Source of the DNA: Pedobacter sp. ASV28
GTDB taxonomy: Bacteria > Bacteroidota > Bacteroidia > Sphingobacteriales > Sphingobacteriaceae
Assembly: GCF_016428855.1 (NCBI RefSeq)
Contig: NZ_JAELTN010000014.1
Coordinates: 1 to 64,000 of the forward strand
Reading direction: 5' to 3'
DNA length: 64,000 nt
The notes below the pieces were generated by a model, which saw only the letters and a list, made by a program, of their open reading frames with translations, did no database searches and had not been told where the DNA came from. This document shows, piece by piece, positions 1 to 8,580 of the stretch (within the stretch, counting starts at the first letter, position 1; every line of letters begins with the position of its first letter). The translations under genes and the position numbers were made by a program.

Positions 1-126
<126 letters not shown>

Positions 127-173
127 GATGGCGTCTACTTAATAAGCTCAAAAAGCTAACGTAGACTTTATTT
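127..173 (+). promoter_or_regulatory. Probable 3' end of a fluoride riboswitch with its terminator platform
   Basis: The first genomic bases (127-139) read GATGGCGTCTACT, one base away from the conserved 3' end of the crcB/fluoride aptamer as I recall it (GATGGCCTCTACT). The strand GTCTAC at 133-138 can pair instead with GTAGAC at 161-166. An inner AGCT/AGCT stem (145-148 with 154-157) lies between them, and a U-rich TTTATTT (167-173) follows. That layout is a transcription-terminator platform that ligand-bound aptamer would block. The 5' half of the aptamer is lost at the contig edge. The downstream CLC-F gene strongly supports the reading, but it rests on a partial motif. Confidence 0.5.
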
Positions 174-181
174 GATAAATC

Positions 182-1450
182 ATGCCACAAGACATCCACA
201 AAAATCTTTCCTCCTCCTTTCTTTCTATCTTAAAATGGAGTGCCACTATACTGAGTATTGGTGTAGCTATAGGCTGCTCTTGCGCGTTATTTCTATACTT
301 GTTAGATCAGGTCACCGGTTACAGAGAAAACCATAAATGGATCATTTCCCTTTTACCTCTAGCCGGGTTGAGTATCGGCCTGGCCTACCATTATTGGGGA
401 AAGGAAATTACCAAAGGCAATAATCTTTTGCTTACAGCATATGAAAATCCAAAAAAAGTAATCCCCTTTAGAATGGCGCCATTTATTTTAATAGGCACCC
501 TTATAACCCATTTATTTGGTGGTTCTGCAGGACGCGAAGGCACAGCCATACAAATGGGTGGAGCTATAGCAGACCAGTGTACCAAATATTTCAAGCTGAC
601 ACAGCACAGCAGAAGAACACTAATCATCATGGGCATTAGCGCTGGTTTCTCTGCTGTTTTTGGCACCCCCCTTGCCGGAGCCTTATTTGCAATCGAGGTT
701 TTGGCTTTCAAAAAAATTGATCTTAAAGCAGTCATAGGTAGCATTTTGGTGGCCTATATTGCTCATTATACCTGTATATCATTAGGTATTCACCATACTC
801 CTTACCTGGTTAGCTCTAACCAAGTGCTTAACTTTAAAAGTTTGAGCTGGAGTGCTTGTACTGGATTAATATTTGGCATAACCGCTCTATTGTTTAGTCG
901 CCTACTACATTTTTGGAACAAAATTTTCTCCAGTACGATTAAATATCCACCTTTTAGGCCATTACTTGGCGGAATATTTATTGTCATAGCCGTGTGGTTG
1001 CTCGGCACGAAGTACATAGGCTTGGGCATCCCAACCATAGAAGCTGCCTTTAAAACCCAGCTGAATAGTTACGATTTTCTCCTTAAGATCATACTAACCA
1101 CCTTTACGCTAGGTGTCGGCTTTAAAGGCGGAGAGGTTACTCCCCTGTTCTTTATTGGGGCAACATTGGGCAATGTACTGATATGGATTGTTCCATTGCC
1201 CCTAGATTTACTTGCTGCGATGGGGTTTGTGGCCGTTTTTGCCGGAGCAACACATGCACCTATTGCCTGTACTGTTATGGCCGTAGAATTATTTGGAATT
1301 AAGGTCATGCCATTCATAGCGGTTTCATGCTGTATATCTTACTTTTTTTCAGGAACCCACGGCATTTATGCAGACCAATTCATTAGCCGGCCAAAACTCT
1401 ATTTTCACAAGAAAGTTTTAAGAAGGTATAAAAAAGAAGTTAAACATTAG
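182..1450 (+). CDS. CLC-F type fluoride/proton antiporter (CLC chloride channel family)
   Basis: A 422-residue inner-membrane CLC protein with roughly ten hydrophobic segments. The external-gate motif reads GREGT at residues 117-121 (gating Glu119), inside GGSAGREGTAIQMGG, where ordinary CLC channels have GREGP. The usual GSGIP anion-binding motif is replaced by GNNLL at about 79-83, so the central serine is missing. GGEVTPLF lies at about 316-323. These substitutions are, as I recall, hallmarks of the CLC-F branch, which expels fluoride in exchange for protons. The ATG lies 8 nt after the U-tract of the riboswitch-like leader, which agrees with fluoride control. The stop overlaps the end of the convergent next gene. 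A general chloride transporter is less likely. Confidence 0.85.
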   Translation: MPQDIHKNLSSSFLSILKWSATILSIGVAIGCSCALFLYLLDQVTGYRENHKWIISLLPLAGLSIGLAYHYWGKEITKGNNLLLTAYENPKKVIPFRMAPFILIGTLITHLFGGSAGREGTAIQMGGAIADQCTKYFKLTQHSRRTLIIMGISAGFSAVFGTPLAGALFAIEVLAFKKIDLKAVIGSILVAYIAHYTCISLGIHHTPYLVSSNQVLNFKSLSWSACTGLIFGITALLFSRLLHFWNKIFSSTIKYPPFRPLLGGIFIVIAVWLLGTKYIGLGIPTIEAAFKTQLNSYDFLLKIILTTFTLGVGFKGGEVTPLFFIGATLGNVLIWIVPLPLDLLAAMGFVAVFAGATHAPIACTVMAVELFGIKVMPFIAVSCCISYFFSGTHGIYADQFISRPKLYFHKKVLRRYKKEVKH

Positions 1451-1767
1451 CTATGTATAATTTCATATACTTTATGCATATAGACGGCCTCATCCATGGC
1501 ATGGATAAAATCATATAGTTCTGCCCTACTAAACTTCAGGCATAAATCTGGAAAGGGCGTAGAAAGCATAACAATACGATTACCATCTGGACCAAACTCA
1601 TGATACTTATCAAAATTGAGTTGCTTTGCCACGTTCACAAACTCAAAAAACTGCGTATATGAAAAGCTTAAAAGCACTCCCGGCTTCCATATGTTGATCA
1701 TCCTACAATGATTACACTGGGTAATCTGAATATCTCCTGAATTGGCTATAATGGTTTTTTCGCACAT
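1447..1767 (-). CDS. Conserved hypothetical protein, possibly DUF6686-like
   Basis: A protein of 106 residues if it starts at the ATG at 1767 (MCEKTIIANSG); an in-frame ATG 57 nt upstream would add a hydrophobic N-terminus that looks like non-coding sequence. It has a CNHC pair near the N-terminus followed by a hydrophobic segment (VLLSFSYTQFFEF). The size and pattern resemble a small Bacteroidota family of Cys-pair proteins, but I cannot assign it with confidence. It is convergent with the CLC-F gene and overlaps its stop by 4 nt. No signal peptide is visible and the function is unknown. Confidence 0.6.
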   Translation of the reverse strand: MCEKTIIANSGDIQITQCNHCRMINIWKPGVLLSFSYTQFFEFVNVAKQLNFDKYHEFGPDGNRIVMLSTPFPDLCLKFSRAELYDFIHAMDEAVYMHKVYEIIHS

Positions 1768-1939
1768 GATTTTAAAACTGGATTTCACAAATATCTCATT
1801 ATTTAGAATAATTCCAAATAACAAGAGCTATTATTTATATTTTGTTATCAACATGTGACAAATTAATTCAGCACATCAATTCAACTCTTTAAAAAAATCC
1901 GACTAATAACTAACTTAGAAGTTAATTAAATTGAATTCA

Positions 1940-2350
1940 ATGAAAACAACTGGATATTCTGGTACACCCTTGGCAAAAAAATTGGGCATAAAGGAGCATT
2001 TTAAATTATTATTAATCAACACCCCCGCTCATTACTTTGACTTATTAGTGGACCTTCCCAAAATTCTAGAAATAAACGAATCATCACCTCAAGACCTCAT
2101 ACACTATTTCACCAAGCAGCTTTCAGAATTAGATCGTGAGTTACCCTTCTTAAAGAGCCAAATAAAAGACAATGGAATGATATGGATTTCTTGGCCCAAG
2201 AAATCGGCCAAGGTGCCAACAGACCTAACTGAAGACTTAATTCGAGAAATTGCAATCAAAAATGGCCTTATAGATGTTAAAGTATGTGCAGTAGATGAAA
2301 TATGGTCTGGTTTAAAACTGGTAATTCCAGTTAAGAACAGAAGAATATAA
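1940..2350 (+). CDS. DUF3052 family protein
   Basis: A 136-residue soluble protein with the family pattern: GYSGTPLAKKLGIK at the N-terminus, MIWISWPKK in the middle, and DLTEDLIRE followed by VDVKVCAVDEIWSGLKLV at the C-terminus. The family is widespread and usually stands alone; it has no established biochemical role that I know of. The ATG at 1940 is preferred over the TTG at 1931, because homologues begin just before GYSGTPL. It is followed after 46 nt by an SRPBCC gene on the same strand. Confidence 0.85.
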   Translation: MKTTGYSGTPLAKKLGIKEHFKLLLINTPAHYFDLLVDLPKILEINESSPQDLIHYFTKQLSELDRELPFLKSQIKDNGMIWISWPKKSAKVPTDLTEDLIREIAIKNGLIDVKVCAVDEIWSGLKLVIPVKNRRI

Positions 2351-2396
2351 GCACCTCTACTGTCGGCATTTATACATTTAATCTAATAACAGAACC

Positions 2397-2840
2397 ATGA
2401 AGACAGACAGCATTGTAATAGAGAGGACACTTCATGCACCCATAGCTAAAGTTTGGAGCGCTATTACCAACAAAGACGAAATGAAGGAATGGTATTTCGA
2501 TCTAGAAGAGTTCAAACCAAAAGTGGGCTTTAAATTCGATTTTATAGGTGGGGATAAAGATCAAGCACAATACTTACATCTTTGCGAGGTTCAAGAAGCT
2601 GAAGCAGAGACTAAACTATCCTATACTTGGCGATATGACAATTATCCTGGAAATTCATTAGTTACTTGGGAACTAATGGACAAGGGAGAAAAAACCATAC
2701 TTAGGCTTACCCATGCTGACGTACATACGCTCGCGGAAGGAGGACCAGATTTCGCTAGAGAAAATTTTGTAAAAGGCTGGACCTATATTATACATACTAG
2801 CCTAAGAAAATATCTAGAGGCCAATAACATAGAGAAATGA
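2397..2840 (+). CDS. SRPBCC / AHSA1-like domain protein
   Basis: A 147-residue single-domain protein of the START/Bet v 1 (SRPBCC) fold, similar to the C-terminal part of activator of Hsp90 ATPase. Visible signs are the opening ERTLHAPIAKVWSAITN, the tryptophan-rich strand LSYTWRYDNYPGNSLVTWEL, and the closing helix FVKGWTYIIHTSLRKYLE. Such proteins bind hydrophobic ligands in a cavity, and the ligand here is unknown. It ends directly next to the stop of the convergent pyrD. A second SRPBCC gene lies at 38028. Confidence 0.85.
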   Translation: MKTDSIVIERTLHAPIAKVWSAITNKDEMKEWYFDLEEFKPKVGFKFDFIGGDKDQAQYLHLCEVQEAEAETKLSYTWRYDNYPGNSLVTWELMDKGEKTILRLTHADVHTLAEGGPDFARENFVKGWTYIIHTSLRKYLEANNIEK

Positions 2841-3869
2841 TCAGATCAAAGCCTTACAAATTCTTTTGATCAAACCAGGTCCTTCATAAATAAAACCCGT
2901 ATATAATTGAACCAATGAAGCGCCTGCATCTAATTTTTCTTTCGCATCTTCTGGTGTATGTATACCACCTACCCCTATAATTGGAAATGATTTGCCAGAT
3001 TTTTGTGCCAAATAACGAATGACTTCAGTTGAACGCTTGGTCAATGGCTTGCCACTCAAACCTCCCATTTCACTTTTCAATTTTTCCTCTGCATATAGAC
3101 CATTTCTGTCAATGGTGGTATTGGTCGCTATTACTCCGGCAATATGGGTTTCCTTTACAATCTCAACAATATCGTCTAATTGTTCGTTGGTCAGATCTGG
3201 AGCAATCTTCAATAAAATGGGTTTAGATCTATTGTCTTTGTTATTACGTTTCTGTAAAGTATTCAGCAATTCTTTAAGGGGTTCCTTTTCTTGCAAGGCA
3301 CGTAAACCAGGTGTATTGGGCGAACTTACATTTACCACAAAATAATCGACCACGTCAAACAAACAATCAAAACACTTCACATAATCGCAAATGGCATCTT
3401 CATTCGGCGTATTCTTGTTTTTACCAATATTTCCACCTACAATAATACCCGGTTCCCTATTCTTCAACAGGCGAAGCCGCTCTGCCATTACATCTACCCC
3501 CTTATTGTTAAAGCCCATCCTGTTAATAATCGCATGGTCATCCTGTAAACGGAACATTCTTGGTCTGTCGTTACCAGGTTGTGGCAAAGGCGTTACCGTA
3601 CCCACTTCAATAAAGCCAAAGCCCAGATTACTTAAAGCCTCTACATATTCGCCATTTTTATCAAAGCCTGCAGCCAAACCCACCGGATTTTTAAACTTTA
3701 GGCCAAAAACTTCGCGTTCTAATCCTTTATAACTGATATCATAATTTCCACGCAATATGGTTTTTCCCAAAGGGAAGAAATCATGGAACCATTTTAAGCG
3801 TTTAACCACAAAATGATGAACATTTTCTGGATCAAATTTGAAAAATATGGGTTTTACAAGGCGATACAT
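2841..3869 (-). CDS. pyrD: Dihydroorotate dehydrogenase (quinone), class 2
   Basis: A 342-residue flavoenzyme that oxidises dihydroorotate to orotate in pyrimidine synthesis and passes electrons to membrane quinone. The class 2 N-terminal extension is present at residues 1-50. FMN and substrate motifs follow: [14 protein letters not shown] (61-74), RMGFNNKG (118-125), and NVSSPNTPG (180-188) with the catalytic base Ser183. The C-terminal FMN-phosphate site reads IIGVGGI. Length is normal for class 2. A near-consensus -7 box (TATCTTCG on the minus strand, 3881-3874) lies just 4 nt before the ATG, so the mRNA may be almost leaderless. Other pyr genes are not in the window. Confidence 0.97.
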   Translation of the reverse strand: MYRLVKPIFFKFDPENVHHFVVKRLKWFHDFFPLGKTILRGNYDISYKGLEREVFGLKFKNPVGLAAGFDKNGEYVEALSNLGFGFIEVGTVTPLPQPGNDRPRMFRLQDDHAIINRMGFNNKGVDVMAERLRLLKNREPGIIVGGNIGKNKNTPNEDAICDYVKCFDCLFDVVDYFVVNVSSPNTPGLRALQEKEPLKELLNTLQKRNNKDNRSKPILLKIAPDLTNEQLDDIVEIVKETHIAGVIATNTTIDRNGLYAEEKLKSEMGGLSGKPLTKRSTEVIRYLAQKSGKSFPIIGVGGIHTPEDAKEKLDAGASLVQLYTGFIYEGPGLIKRICKALI

Positions 3870-3960
3870 AGTGCGAAGATAGGAAAAAAGTCAAATCTAT
3901 TAAAAGACCAAATCGTTTTGTTCCTTTTCCTAAGTAAAGACCAAGATGTCACCCTTCAAA

Positions 3961-3996
3961 CTTCATCATCTCCACTTTTTTTTGAAGATGATGAAG
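3961..3996 (-). terminator. 11-bp hairpin between the Rrf2/NAD(P) operon and pyrD
   Basis: CTTCATCATCT (3961-3971) and its exact complement at 3986-3996 form an 11-bp stem with a 14-nt loop. It lies 35 nt past the stop of the minus-strand NAD(P)-binding gene and upstream of pyrD. The U-tract after it is weak, so termination is only likely. Confidence 0.4.
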
Positions 3997-4031
3997 GATA
4001 GAGTTTTGTACAGCGTTTCAAAAACATTCTT

Positions 4032-4679
4032 TTAATAAGCTGCCGTAAATCTTTGTTTTGGGTGTTTATTTTGTTCTATTTCATCAACTACGGCTACTGC
4101 CAAATCTTGAACCGAAAGTATGCTTCTGCCTTCTTCGTTAAAAACCGGATTTTCTAATCCCAGACGATATTTTCCTGTACGCCCAGTGGTAATCCCTTGG
4201 TGCATTTCAATAGCGGGGCTAAAGAAAGTCCAATCCAGGTCCTTTTCTTTCTTGAGCAGGTCCAGATAATCTCTAGCTGCAGTTGCTCCAGGTTTAATCT
4301 CTGCTGGAAAATTTGGACCATCTACCAGTTGCTGCCCATCTATGAACAAGCTACCTGCCCCACCAATTACCACCAAGCGTTTAACGCCAGCCTCCTTCAC
4401 AGCCTTTTGTATGGATTCTGATCCTTTAATAAAATCGTTGTAGATGTTAGGATTGGTCCAACCAGCATTGAATGCACTCAACACTACATCAGCACCTTTT
4501 AAAGCGGCTGTTAAAGCAGTCTCGTCAGTCACATCTACACTTTGAGAAATTACATTTTCTTTCTGCGCTACTTTAGTGGCATCTCTTGCTATTGCTAAAA
4601 CTTCATGTCCCCTATTAGCTAATTCTTCTACTAGATTTTGGCCAACAAAACCTGTGGCACCAATTACTACTACTTTCAT
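4032..4679 (-). CDS. NAD(P)-binding Rossmann-fold protein (atypical SDR, NmrA/YwnB-like)
   Basis: A 215-residue protein with an N-terminal dinucleotide-binding motif GATGFVG (residues 8-14), typical of extended or atypical short-chain dehydrogenases. There is no clear YxxxK catalytic pair, and the sequence resembles NAD(P)H-sensing or quinone/flavin-reductase-like members such as YwnB. It is the second gene of a two-gene operon behind an Rrf2 regulator, with a 78-nt spacer that carries its own copy of the regulator's palindrome (4712-4732). This suggests a stress- or ligand-inducible enzyme repressed by the adjacent protein. The substrate is unknown. Confidence 0.85.
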   Translation of the reverse strand: MKVVVIGATGFVGQNLVEELANRGHEVLAIARDATKVAQKENVISQSVDVTDETALTAALKGADVVLSAFNAGWTNPNIYNDFIKGSESIQKAVKEAGVKRLVVIGGAGSLFIDGQQLVDGPNFPAEIKPGATAARDYLDLLKKEKDLDWTFFSPAIEMHQGITTGRTGKYRLGLENPVFNEEGRSILSVQDLAVAVVDEIEQNKHPKQRFTAAY

Positions 4680-4711
4680 GTTTTATTTTTTTTAATTTAT
4701 CATTCTCTAAA

Positions 4712-4732
4712 TTGTAACTTAATTTATTACAG
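4712..4732. promoter_or_regulatory. Second copy of the Rrf2 operator, before the NAD(P)-binding gene
   Basis: An imperfect inverted repeat with arms TTGTAA and TTACAG spaced as in the copy at 5170-5190. It ends 32 nt before the ATG at 4679. On the minus strand a -7-like TATTTTTT lies a few bases upstream of it, so a bound repressor would block initiation. Confidence 0.6.
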
Positions 4733-4757
4733 TTTTGTTTAAAAAAATATCAAATAC

Positions 4758-5168
4758 CTAAGTAAAACGATGGCTAAAATCGGCCAAGGTCTGTTTATTA
4801 AGTTGGGATATTAAAATCTGTTCTGTTTCATCATATAGATCATTCAAATGCGAGTTGATGTGCTTCCCTACTGTACATGATGGATTAGGCTCATTTTTTT
4901 GGCTACCTAATAAATGCGATTGTCTTACGCTTTCATAAAGGGCTCCAAGCGTAATCTCTTCTGCCGGCTTCGCTAATGTTGCTCCGCCATTTTTTCCCTC
5001 TTTACTAGCTACAAAACCTTTTTTCCTTAAATTAATCAATTCCTTTCTTACCAAAACAGGATTAATGTTAATGCTTCCCGCCATATACTCCGACGACAGC
5101 AATTCACCTTTTGCCTTATCAAGCAAAACCAAAATATGTAGAGAAATGGCAAATTTTCCGTTGTTCAT
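4758..5168 (-). CDS. Rrf2 family transcriptional regulator
   Basis: A 136-residue winged-helix DNA-binding protein. The N-terminal helix FAISLHILVLLDK, the recognition region NPVLVRKELINLRKKGFV, and the wing GKNGGATLAKP are characteristic. Cluster-binding members such as IscR and NsrR carry three cysteines in the linker; here only one cysteine is visible (SCTVGKH), so an Fe-S sensor is unlikely. It is probably a YwnA-type repressor answering to a small molecule or thiol stress. An almost perfect palindrome lies 1 nt upstream of its ATG, just after a TATATTTG -7 box, which indicates autorepression. It is divergent from the AsmA-like gene. Confidence 0.92.
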   Translation of the reverse strand: MNNGKFAISLHILVLLDKAKGELLSSEYMAGSININPVLVRKELINLRKKGFVASKEGKNGGATLAKPAEEITLGALYESVRQSHLLGSQKNEPNPSCTVGKHINSHLNDLYDETEQILISQLNKQTLADFSHRFT

Positions 5169-5169
5169 T

Positions 5170-5190
5170 CTGTAATATTAATTATTACAG
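5170..5190. promoter_or_regulatory. Rrf2 autoregulatory operator
   Basis: A 21-bp inverted repeat with 8-bp arms CTGTAATA and TATTACAG around an AT-rich centre. It sits 1 nt upstream of the Rrf2 start codon and 2 nt downstream of the -7 box at 5193-5200, so it covers the expected transcription start. The same half-sites recur at 4712-4732. Confidence 0.75.
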
Positions 5191-5192
5191 TA

Positions 5193-5200
5193 CAAATATA
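5193..5200 (-). promoter_or_regulatory. -7 box of the Rrf2 gene promoter
   Basis: On the minus strand this reads TATATTTG, an exact match to the Bacteroidota -7 consensus TAnnTTTG. It lies immediately before the operator palindrome. Confidence 0.6.
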
Positions 5201-5283
5201 ATGCATTATTTTCCATTCTGCCAAATGTGTTGCAAAATTTTGTTAAAAAAGTTGGCACATGGACAAAATCAGCTATTTAAAAC

Positions 5284-5291
5284 TATCTTTG
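5284..5291 (+). promoter_or_regulatory. -7 box abutting the AsmA-like start
   Basis: TATCTTTG matches TAnnTTTG exactly and ends 2 nt before the chosen ATG at 5294. Transcription would begin at about the start codon, giving a leaderless mRNA. No convincing -33 TTG is seen at the usual distance. Confidence 0.5.
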
Positions 5292-5293
5292 CA

Positions 5294-8200
5294 ATGAACG
5301 CCAAAATCTATTTTATCTTGAAGAAGTTTTTTAAAATCCTTGCCATAAGCGTCATATCGCTTCTAGCTTTATTGTTCATCATCCCCTACCTCATTCCACA
5401 AACCATCAACAAACAGATTACCCAAACCATTAACCAGAACATTAAAGGTAAAGTAAGCTTTAAAGGTACGGGACTGTCTTTTTTCAGCCATTTTCCCTCT
5501 CTTACCCTAAATCTGGAAGAGTTTCTATTAAAAGGTTCTGCGCCTTTTAAAAATGACACCTTGATCTACACCAAACAATTATCCCTTGGAATTAATCTAC
5601 TTTCGTTATTTAGTAATCAGATCAAAGTTGATGAATTTTACCTGGACAATGCCAAGATCAATATCCTTTCCGATGAACAGGGACATGCCAACTATAATGT
5701 GTACGATAGTAAACCGAATGGTAAACAAGCCAGCGACACTAGCAACACGGCCATAAAAATAGAAGGTATATATATTAAAAATAGCGATTTGGTATATAAT
5801 GATAAATCAATACCCATGCAGATTAATGCAAAAGGAGTCAATTATTCGGGCACTGGAGATCTGAGCCATGCCATTTTTGATTTAAAATCAAAGCTATCCA
5901 TTGCCGATGCCGATATCTATTACAACAACATACCTTACCTATTAAACAAAAAACTAAATGCCAAACTGATTACCAAAGTTAATACCAACTCTTTAGATCT
6001 TGTATTTGATGAAAATGATCTTAAAATCAATTCTCTACCTATCCGTTTTGTGGGCCGTTTTTCTTTCTTGAAAGATGGTTACGATATGGATTTTAAGACC
6101 GACGCCAAAGAAACCGATCTGCACAATATCTTTACTGCGCTCCCACCTGAAATTGCGGAAAGGTTAGAACGTACCAACATTAAAGGCTATGCAGAGATTG
6201 ACGCCTCATTGGTTGGAAAGTACATTGCCCAAAGTAACACCATGCCTACCTTAAACTTTAACATGAAGGTAAGAAAGGGCGAAATTACGAATCCAAATGC
6301 ACCAGAATCGATTAAAAATCTTTTCCTAAACCTACAAACAAGACTTCCAAGTTTGAATCCAGATAGCCTGTATCTTAACATGGATAGCCTGTTCTTCAAC
6401 ATTGGCAACGATTATCTATCCTCAGTCACCAAAATACAGGGCCTAAAAGAACCTGAAATCTATACCAAAACCCGTTCAAATATCGATTTAGAAAAATGGG
6501 CCAAAGTAGTCAACTTAGATAGTCTAGATCTTAAGGGACGATTGTTTATGGCCATTCATGCCGATGGTAAATACAGCAAAAAAGTGGTTAAAAGTGGCAT
6601 AAGAAAAATAGATACTGTAATTGCTACCGTACCAAAATTCGAGGCCAAAATCAAACTTACCGATGGTTATTTCAAATATGCCCCATTGCCTTCTCCCATC
6701 GACAAAATTGCTTTTGATTTTACGGGTTCAAACACCAACGGCGATTACAAAAACACTAAACTGGAAATCATCAATATTGACATAAATGCCATGTCAAACT
6801 ATATTAAAGGTTATTTTAAGCTACAAACTGTTAACAATATTACGGTAGACCTGGGATTAAAAACAGCTATCAACTTTTCGGAGATCAAAAACTTCTATCC
6901 GATCAAAGGCCTGGTGTTAAATGGTAAACTTTCTGTAGACCTAAATAGCAAAGGCTCATATGATAAAACCAAGAAATTATTTCCAGTTACCCATACCCTG
7001 ATCAAACTGGATCATGGTTATATCAAGACCAGTCATTTTAGCGAAGCTTTAGAAAAAATTGATATTGATGCTGCGCTTACCAATACTGATGGCACACTGA
7101 AAGGCACTTTATTAAACGTAAAACCCATTTCATTTGAAATGGCGGGACAACCATTCATGCTGAAAGCCAATGTGAGTAATCTTGAAAATGTATCTTATCA
7201 TATTAGTTCGAAAGGCACCTTGGACATTGGCAAGCTCTATAAAGTCTTTGCTATCCCTGGCTATCAGGTTAATGGTCTCATCTACACTAATGTTTCGTTT
7301 AAAGGTTTACAAAGTGATGCTATGGCAGGTAGGTATGGTAGACTACAGAATAACGGCATGATGAACATCAAGGAATTGAATGTACGGACAGATATGTTCC
7401 CTCATCCATTTCTAATCAGGAATGGAAAGTTCTCTTTTACTTCTTCTGCCATGAAATTTGAAGAGTTCAATGCTTCTTATGGCGGGTCTGACTTTAAATT
7501 GAATGGAAATTTAGGGAATTATATCAATTATGTCTTTGATGAAAAGGCCAAACTTACCGGAAGTTTTATGCTCCACAGCAACAAGATCGTTGCCGATGAA
7601 TTTATGGCCTACGCTGGCGAGACCAGTACGCCTACAAACAGCACCAGCAAAGGCGTTATCCTTATCCCGAACAACCTCAACATCAGTTTCAGTGCCAATG
7701 CCAACAATGTTGCTTATAATGGACTGGACCTGAAGAATGCCAAAGGAACGCTTACCGTAAACAACGGCCAATTGACCTTATCACAAACTGGATTTGACGT
7801 GGTTGGTGCTAAAGTAGCTATGGATGCCACCTACAAGAGTTTAAGCCCTACCTCGGCCAATTTCGATTTCAAGCTAAGCGCCAAAGAGTTTGATATTGCC
7901 AGGGCCTACAAAGAGATTAAATTATTTAGGGAAATGGCTACTTCTGCCGCCAAGATTAAAGGTATTGTAGGCTTAGATTACCAATTAGCAGGCCGCTTGA
8001 ATGAAGAAATGTATCCTGTTTTCCCCTCTATTAAAGGAGGCGGCACATTAACGCTAAAAGAAGTCAAGCTAGCAGGCTTTAAAATGATGAATGCGGTAAG
8101 CAAGGCTACAGACAGGGATACCTTAACCAATCCCAACCTTAAGGATGTGGTAGTTAAAACCACCATTAAAAACAACATCATTACCATTGAGCGTACCAAA

Positions 8201-8407
8201 ATGAAAATTGCCGGATTTAGACCGCGTTTTGAAGGTCAAGTGAGTTTCGATGGCCGGTTAAACCTTAGTGGCAGATTGGGTCTTCCGCCCTTTGGTATCA
8301 TTGGTATTCCCTTAAGTGTTACAGGAACACAGGAAAAACCAATAGTAAAACTAAAACGAAACAAAGAAGGCAAACTAGAAGAAACAGAGGATTCAGAAAG
8401 CAAATAA
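5294..8407 (+). CDS. AsmA/TamB-like envelope protein
   Basis: A protein of 1037 residues. A single N-terminal transmembrane helix (about 8-32, FKILAISVISLLALLFIIPYL) is followed by a long periplasmic region of repeated beta-strand segments, as in AsmA-clan proteins that form bridge-like lipid-transfer structures between the membranes. The C-terminal portion GRLGLPPFGIIGIPLSVTGTQEKPIVKLKR resembles the family's terminal domain. The ATG at 5294 is chosen because the preceding in-frame codons run through the regulatory region of the Rrf2 gene and do not look like protein. It stands alone with a good terminator behind it. A role in phospholipid transport or outer-membrane homeostasis is inferred from the clan only. 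Confidence 0.85.
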   Translation: MNAKIYFILKKFFKILAISVISLLALLFIIPYLIPQTINKQITQTINQNIKGKVSFKGTGLSFFSHFPSLTLNLEEFLLKGSAPFKNDTLIYTKQLSLGINLLSLFSNQIKVDEFYLDNAKINILSDEQGHANYNVYDSKPNGKQASDTSNTAIKIEGIYIKNSDLVYNDKSIPMQINAKGVNYSGTGDLSHAIFDLKSKLSIADADIYYNNIPYLLNKKLNAKLITKVNTNSLDLVFDENDLKINSLPIRFVGRFSFLKDGYDMDFKTDAKETDLHNIFTALPPEIAERLERTNIKGYAEIDASLVGKYIAQSNTMPTLNFNMKVRKGEITNPNAPESIKNLFLNLQTRLPSLNPDSLYLNMDSLFFNIGNDYLSSVTKIQGLKEPEIYTKTRSNIDLEKWAKVVNLDSLDLKGRLFMAIHADGKYSKKVVKSGIRKIDTVIATVPKFEAKIKLTDGYFKYAPLPSPIDKIAFDFTGSNTNGDYKNTKLEIINIDINAMSNYIKGYFKLQTVNNITVDLGLKTAINFSEIKNFYPIKGLVLNGKLSVDLNSKGSYDKTKKLFPVTHTLIKLDHGYIKTSHFSEALEKIDIDAALTNTDGTLKGTLLNVKPISFEMAGQPFMLKANVSNLENVSYHISSKGTLDIGKLYKVFAIPGYQVNGLIYTNVSFKGLQSDAMAGRYGRLQNNGMMNIKELNVRTDMFPHPFLIRNGKFSFTSSAMKFEEFNASYGGSDFKLNGNLGNYINYVFDEKAKLTGSFMLHSNKIVADEFMAYAGETSTPTNSTSKGVILIPNNLNISFSANANNVAYNGLDLKNAKGTLTVNNGQLTLSQTGFDVVGAKVAMDATYKSLSPTSANFDFKLSAKEFDIARAYKEIKLFREMATSAAKIKGIVGLDYQLAGRLNEEMYPVFPSIKGGGTLTLKEVKLAGFKMMNAVSKATDRDTLTNPNLKDVVVKTTIKNNIITIERTKMKIAGFRPRFEGQVSFDGRLNLSGRLGLPPFGIIGIPLSVTGTQEKPIVKLKRNKEGKLEETEDSESK

Positions 8408-8447
8408 TTGACATCGAAATTATCCTTAGGATAACGGCCTTCTATCA

Positions 8448-8494
8448 ATGTCCTACTTTATTGGCCCTTGGCCCATTACAGTAGGGCATTTTTT
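8448..8494 (+). terminator. Rho-independent terminator after the AsmA-like gene
   Basis: ATGTCCTACT (8448-8457) pairs with AGTAGGGCAT (8480-8489) through ten pairs including one G-U. An inner GGCC-rich stem extends it, and TTTTTT follows. Confidence 0.85.
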
Positions 8495-8565
8495 CTTAAA
8501 AAATCATTCCCAAACAGAATACTCAAAATCGTAAAGCCGAATCCCAATTCGTCAATCAAATTACG

Positions 8566-8573
8566 TACTTTTG
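8566..8573 (+). promoter_or_regulatory. -7 box of the ABC-F gene
   Basis: TACTTTTG fits TAnnTTTG and ends 7 nt before the ATG at 8581, so the leader would be only a few bases long. Confidence 0.55.
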
Positions 8574-8580
8574 TGCCCAA

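Noticed and set aside
133-166. Whole fluoride aptamer within 127-166
   Set aside because: The GTCTAC/GTAGAC pair could imitate the aptamer's main stem, but the required pseudoknot strands are absent. The region fits better as the 3' end plus a terminator platform.
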